Shown here: piece after piece, positions 61,314-64,000 of the stretch
Numbering within the stretch: the first letter of the stretch is position 1
Layout of the letters: every line of letters starts with the position of its first letter
Origin: Marinobacter sp. F4206
GTDB taxonomy: Bacteria > Pseudomonadota > Gammaproteobacteria > Pseudomonadales > Oleiphilaceae
Reading direction: 5' to 3'
Assembly (NCBI RefSeq): GCF_019392195.1
Contig: NZ_JAHXKI010000003.1
Span: 124,001-188,000 of the forward strand
DNA length: 64,000 nt
Program-made: the position numbers and the translations under genes
The notes under the pieces: model-generated
The model's input: the letters and a program-made list of their open reading frames with translations, nothing else
Database searches by the model: none
What the model was told of the DNA's origin: nothing

Positions 61314-64000
61314 ATGATGAACAAAAAGGATCTTCCCCTCCGACAGCTGTTGGAGTTTCGTAACGCGTGGGTCGCGTGGCTGGTTTTTGCCGTCGTGATC
61401 GCGGTAACGACGTTACTCTGGCAGGTGTCAATTCGCCTGGTCGAAGACCGTACCCAGGCCCGTTTCCGGACCCAGTCCCTGCAGCTCAGAACCGCTATTG
61501 AAGAACGCCTGCTGAACTATGAGCAGGTGCTCGCGGGCAGTGCCGGCCTGTTTGCCGTGGCCGGGGATGTGTCCCGTGAACAATGGCGTGAATACGTCGA
61601 CAAAGTCGACATCAACCGCTATTACCCGGGTATCCAGGGTATTGGCTATGTCCGGCGCATTGGTGTGAGACAGATGGCGGACCACATTGCGTCGGTCCGA
61701 GCCGATGGCGTCCACAATTACCTGGTCAGCCCCCTGGGAACCGGCCCCTATTACTACCCGATGGTTTACCTTGAGCCAGGCACCGACCGTAACCGTCGGG
61801 CGCTGGGTTACGACGCGTTCAGTGATCCGGTCCACCGTCGTGCCATGGAGCGGGCCCGGGATGAAGCGTTGCCAACGGTGACTGGCAAGGTGGTGCTGGT
61901 CCAGGAAGAGCTTGCCGAAGATCAGGCCAGTTTTCTGATGTACTACCCGGTCTACCAGGGCGGAGAGGTTCCGGAAATCCGCGCCGAACGGCGGATGATG
62001 CTGGCAGGGTATGTCTTCAGTGCCTTCCGGATGAACAACCTGATTGATGGCATTGTCGGCTTGATCTCGCCTTTCCTCGACGTACGCATCTATGACAATG
62101 GAATGGTTGACCGCGACACGCTGATGTACGGCTCCAACCTTGGCTCACTGGACAACGAGTTCAGTTTCGAGATGAGCCAGACGCTCACCGCCGGTGGTCG
62201 AAACTGGCTGCTGCAGACGCGCTCCACACCGGCTTTCGATTATCTGGCTTCGGACCCGCGTCCACCCATCGTGCTGGGCAGCGGGATAGTGATCAGCGTA
62301 TTGCTGTTCCTGTTTGTGCTGGCGCTGATTCGTTCGCGCCTGATGGCGCAAATCAGTGCCGGCCGCTATCGCGCGATCACCGAGGGCGCTGCCAACGTAA
62401 CCCTGGTTATGGATCGGAACGGAGAGGCGATCTACGCCAGCCCGTCGAGTTTCGACATCCTTGGGTTTGACCCGGGCAAATTGCAGTCATTGTCGCTTGA
62501 AACCCTTGCACACTCGGACGACTGGCCTCAATTGCAGCAGGGCTTTGATGAGTCAGTCGCGGCTCCGGGCAAACAGATGCCGGTAATTCGCGCCCGCATC
62601 CGAGATGCCGGCGGTCAGTGGCGCGACATGGAGGGTACCTTTACCGCCATGTTGACCGTGCCGGGGGTTAATGGGGTTGTACTCAGCCTGCGGGATCTGA
62701 CCCAGCTGAAGGCCGCCCAGTCTGAGCTGCATCGGCTGGCGTTTTACGACCCCCTGACCGGTCTGGCAAATCGCCAGCTGTTTCGGGACCGGCTCAATCA
62801 TGTGGTGCGTCGCAGCCGTCGCAGTGGCGAGCCGGCAGCCCTCATGTTTCTTGATCTCGATGGCTTTAAGCGAATCAACGATACCCTTGGGCACGACTCC
62901 GGCGATGAGCTCCTGTGTCAGGTGGCCGAGTGGCTGGAGGGCTGTGTTCGTGAGGAAGACTCCGTGGCCCGTCTGGGAGGGGATGAATTCGTGGTTCTGC
63001 TGTCCCGGATAAGTGGACCCGATGCCGCAGGCAAGGTGGCGGAAACCATTCTGCGTCGTTTGTGCCAGCGCATTCGACTCAATGACCACGAAGTGGGAAT
63101 CACCGTCAGCATCGGTATCACCATGATTCCTCACGACAGCGAGGATTCCGGAACCCTGATGAAGTATGCCGACCTCGCGATGTACCGGGCCAAGGAGTTG
63201 GGTCGTAATACCTACCAGTTCTTCACCCCCGCGATGAACATCAAGGCCGCGCGCCGGTTGCTTCAGCAGGAAGAGCTGGCGACAGCGCTCGAAGGTGATC
63301 GCTTTGTGCTGCATTACCAGCCCAAAGTAGACCTGGCCACCGAACGGGTGATCGGTGTCGAGGCGTTCCTGCGCTGGCATCACCCTGAAAAGGGGCTGGT
63401 ATCCGCCCAGCAGTTCATCGGCCTGGCCGAAGAAACCGGTCTGATTGTTCGGCTGGGCGAGATGGCGTTGCGCCAGGCGTGTATCCAGGTTCAGGCCCTT
63501 GAGCGTGCCGGCTTCGAGTCCCTCAAGATGGCCGTTAACCTGTCGGTCAGGCAGCTCACCGATTCCGGCTTTCTGGATATGATCCGGCAGGTTATCACCG
63601 AGACCGGGGTGTCGCCGGAGCGGCTCGAACTGGAAATGCCGGCGGAATTGCTAAATGAGGATCCCCGGACGCTTCGGGAGCTGCTGGTTGCCCTGCATGA
63701 TCTCGGTGTCTGCCTGATCCTGGACGATTTCGGGACCGGATCCTGTTCACTGGTGTCGCTGCAGCAGCTGCCCCTGGACGTGATCAAGATTGACCACCGT
63801 TTTATCCGCGATATCCCCTATAACGTCAGTGCCACCGATGTGGCGTCTGCGGTGATCGCGCTGGCGCGCAAGCTGCACCTGACAGTTGTGGCGGAAGGTG
63901 TCGAGACTCCGCAGCAGCTCAGCTTCCTCAAGTCCGCCGGGTGCGCCCAGTGTCAGGGCAATTTGTTCAGCTATCCACTGGATGAGGACGCACTGATCGG
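61314..64000 (+). CDS. CHASE-PAS-GGDEF-EAL cyclic-di-GMP protein, 3' partial
   Basis: The frame is open from ATG 61314 (or 61317) past the window end, at least 895 residues. A membrane helix (WLVFAVVIAVTTLLW) and a CHASE sensor (residues about 65-270) are followed by a second helix (VLGSGIVISVLLFLFVLALI), a PAS domain (ITEGAANVTLVMDRNG) and a GGDEF domain with intact GGDEF at 62976-62990 and an I-site RxxD (REED) five residues before it. The EAL domain reads EAF at 63360-63368, and MPA where a metal-binding ITE is usual (63636-63644). DDFGTG, IKID and AEGVET are kept. It is expected to make c-di-GMP in response to an external ligand; EAL activity is doubtful. Confidence 0.9.
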   Translation, partial: MMNKKDLPLRQLLEFRNAWVAWLVFAVVIAVTTLLWQVSIRLVEDRTQARFRTQSLQLRTAIEERLLNYEQVLAGSAGLFAVAGDVSREQWREYVDKVDINRYYPGIQGIGYVRRIGVRQMADHIASVRADGVHNYLVSPLGTGPYYYPMVYLEPGTDRNRRALGYDAFSDPVHRRAMERARDEALPTVTGKVVLVQEELAEDQASFLMYYPVYQGGEVPEIRAERRMMLAGYVFSAFRMNNLIDGIVGLISPFLDVRIYDNGMVDRDTLMYGSNLGSLDNEFSFEMSQTLTAGGRNWLLQTRSTPAFDYLASDPRPPIVLGSGIVISVLLFLFVLALIRSRLMAQISAGRYRAITEGAANVTLVMDRNGEAIYASPSSFDILGFDPGKLQSLSLETLAHSDDWPQLQQGFDESVAAPGKQMPVIRARIRDAGGQWRDMEGTFTAMLTVPGVNGVVLSLRDLTQLKAAQSELHRLAFYDPLTGLANRQLFRDRLNHVVRRSRRSGEPAALMFLDLDGFKRINDTLGHDSGDELLCQVAEWLEGCVREEDSVARLGGDEFVVLLSRISGPDAAGKVAETILRRLCQRIRLNDHEVGITVSIGITMIPHDSEDSGTLMKYADLAMYRAKELGRNTYQFFTPAMNIKAARRLLQQEELATALEGDRFVLHYQPKVDLATERVIGVEAFLRWHHPEKGLVSAQQFIGLAEETGLIVRLGEMALRQACIQVQALERAGFESLKMAVNLSVRQLTDSGFLDMIRQVITETGVSPERLELEMPAELLNEDPRTLRELLVALHDLGVCLILDDFGTGSCSLVSLQQLPLDVIKIDHRFIRDIPYNVSATDVASAVIALARKLHLTVVAEGVETPQQLSFLKSAGCAQCQGNLFSYPLDEDALI

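Noticed and set aside
1..64000. Search by eye for tRNA genes, rRNA, CRISPR arrays, transposases and prophage genes
   Set aside because: No cloverleaf with a T-loop sequence outside coding regions, no regularly spaced repeats, and no transposase or phage protein was found. XerD is the only recombinase and is the housekeeping one.

Overview
The window reads as a chromosomal segment of a marine gammaproteobacterium, most likely Marinobacter or a close relative. The basis is the moderately high GC, the algU-mucABCD stress operon divergent from nadB, the yfjD-ypjD / ffh-rpsP-rimM-trmD-rplS order, the xerD-dsbC-hom-thrC-recJ-prfB-lysS order, and a TAXI-type TRAP transporter paired with a DctB/DctD-like two-component system. 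Genes are tightly packed on both strands and no gene-free stretch exceeds 300 bases. I see no tRNA or rRNA gene, CRISPR array, insertion sequence, integrase other than XerD, or prophage.

Layout. 1-1.35 kb: 3' end of a succinylglutamate desuccinylase/aspartoacylase-family gene and a yjbQ gene broken by a one-base frameshift. 1.35-10 kb: a transport and sensing module with a sigma-54-type promoter, a TAXI solute-binding protein, a fused TRAP permease, a DctB-like kinase, a sigma-54-dependent DctD-like regulator, then a single-Cache chemoreceptor. 10-13.9 kb: PhoH-PIN ATPase, CBS protein, START-domain lipoprotein-like protein and a DUF2804 protein. 13.9-17.7 kb: DUF1244-HopJ-minCDE operon, divergent from SOS-controlled dinB. 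17.7-28.2 kb: a lipid-remodelling neighbourhood (PAP2 phosphatase plus GT4 glycosyltransferase; olsBA ornithine-lipid genes) with PhoB-type boxes before both operons, plus an aldo/keto reductase, a small exported protein, an acetyl-CoA hydrolase/transferase, an FKBP isomerase and an RstAB-like two-component system. 28.2-38.6 kb: glpK, argF with an iron-type ABC ATPase, grxD, a TonB-like protein with a DUF1631 protein, a Yip1 protein, yfjD and ypjD. 38.7-52.4 kb: translation, recombination and amino-acid genes, including prfB with its programmed frameshift. 52.4-56.8 kb: HDOD protein, ygfZ, ygfX, sdhE and nadB. 56.8-61.2 kb: algU-mucABCD. 61.3 kb to the end: a CHASE-PAS-GGDEF-EAL protein cut by the window edge.

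How parts may work together. The sigma-54 promoter, TAXI transporter and DctBD-like pair look like a self-contained substrate-sensing uptake unit, perhaps sharing its ligand with the neighbouring chemoreceptor. The PAP2/glycosyltransferase operon and olsBA each carry three heptamers at exactly 11-base period resembling Pho boxes. This suggests a phosphate-starvation membrane switch in which phospholipids are replaced by glycolipids and ornithine lipids, and it is the most interesting inference in the window. AlgU controls envelope stress and a plausible AlgU-type promoter lies before dsbC, so periplasmic disulfide isomerisation may join that regulon.
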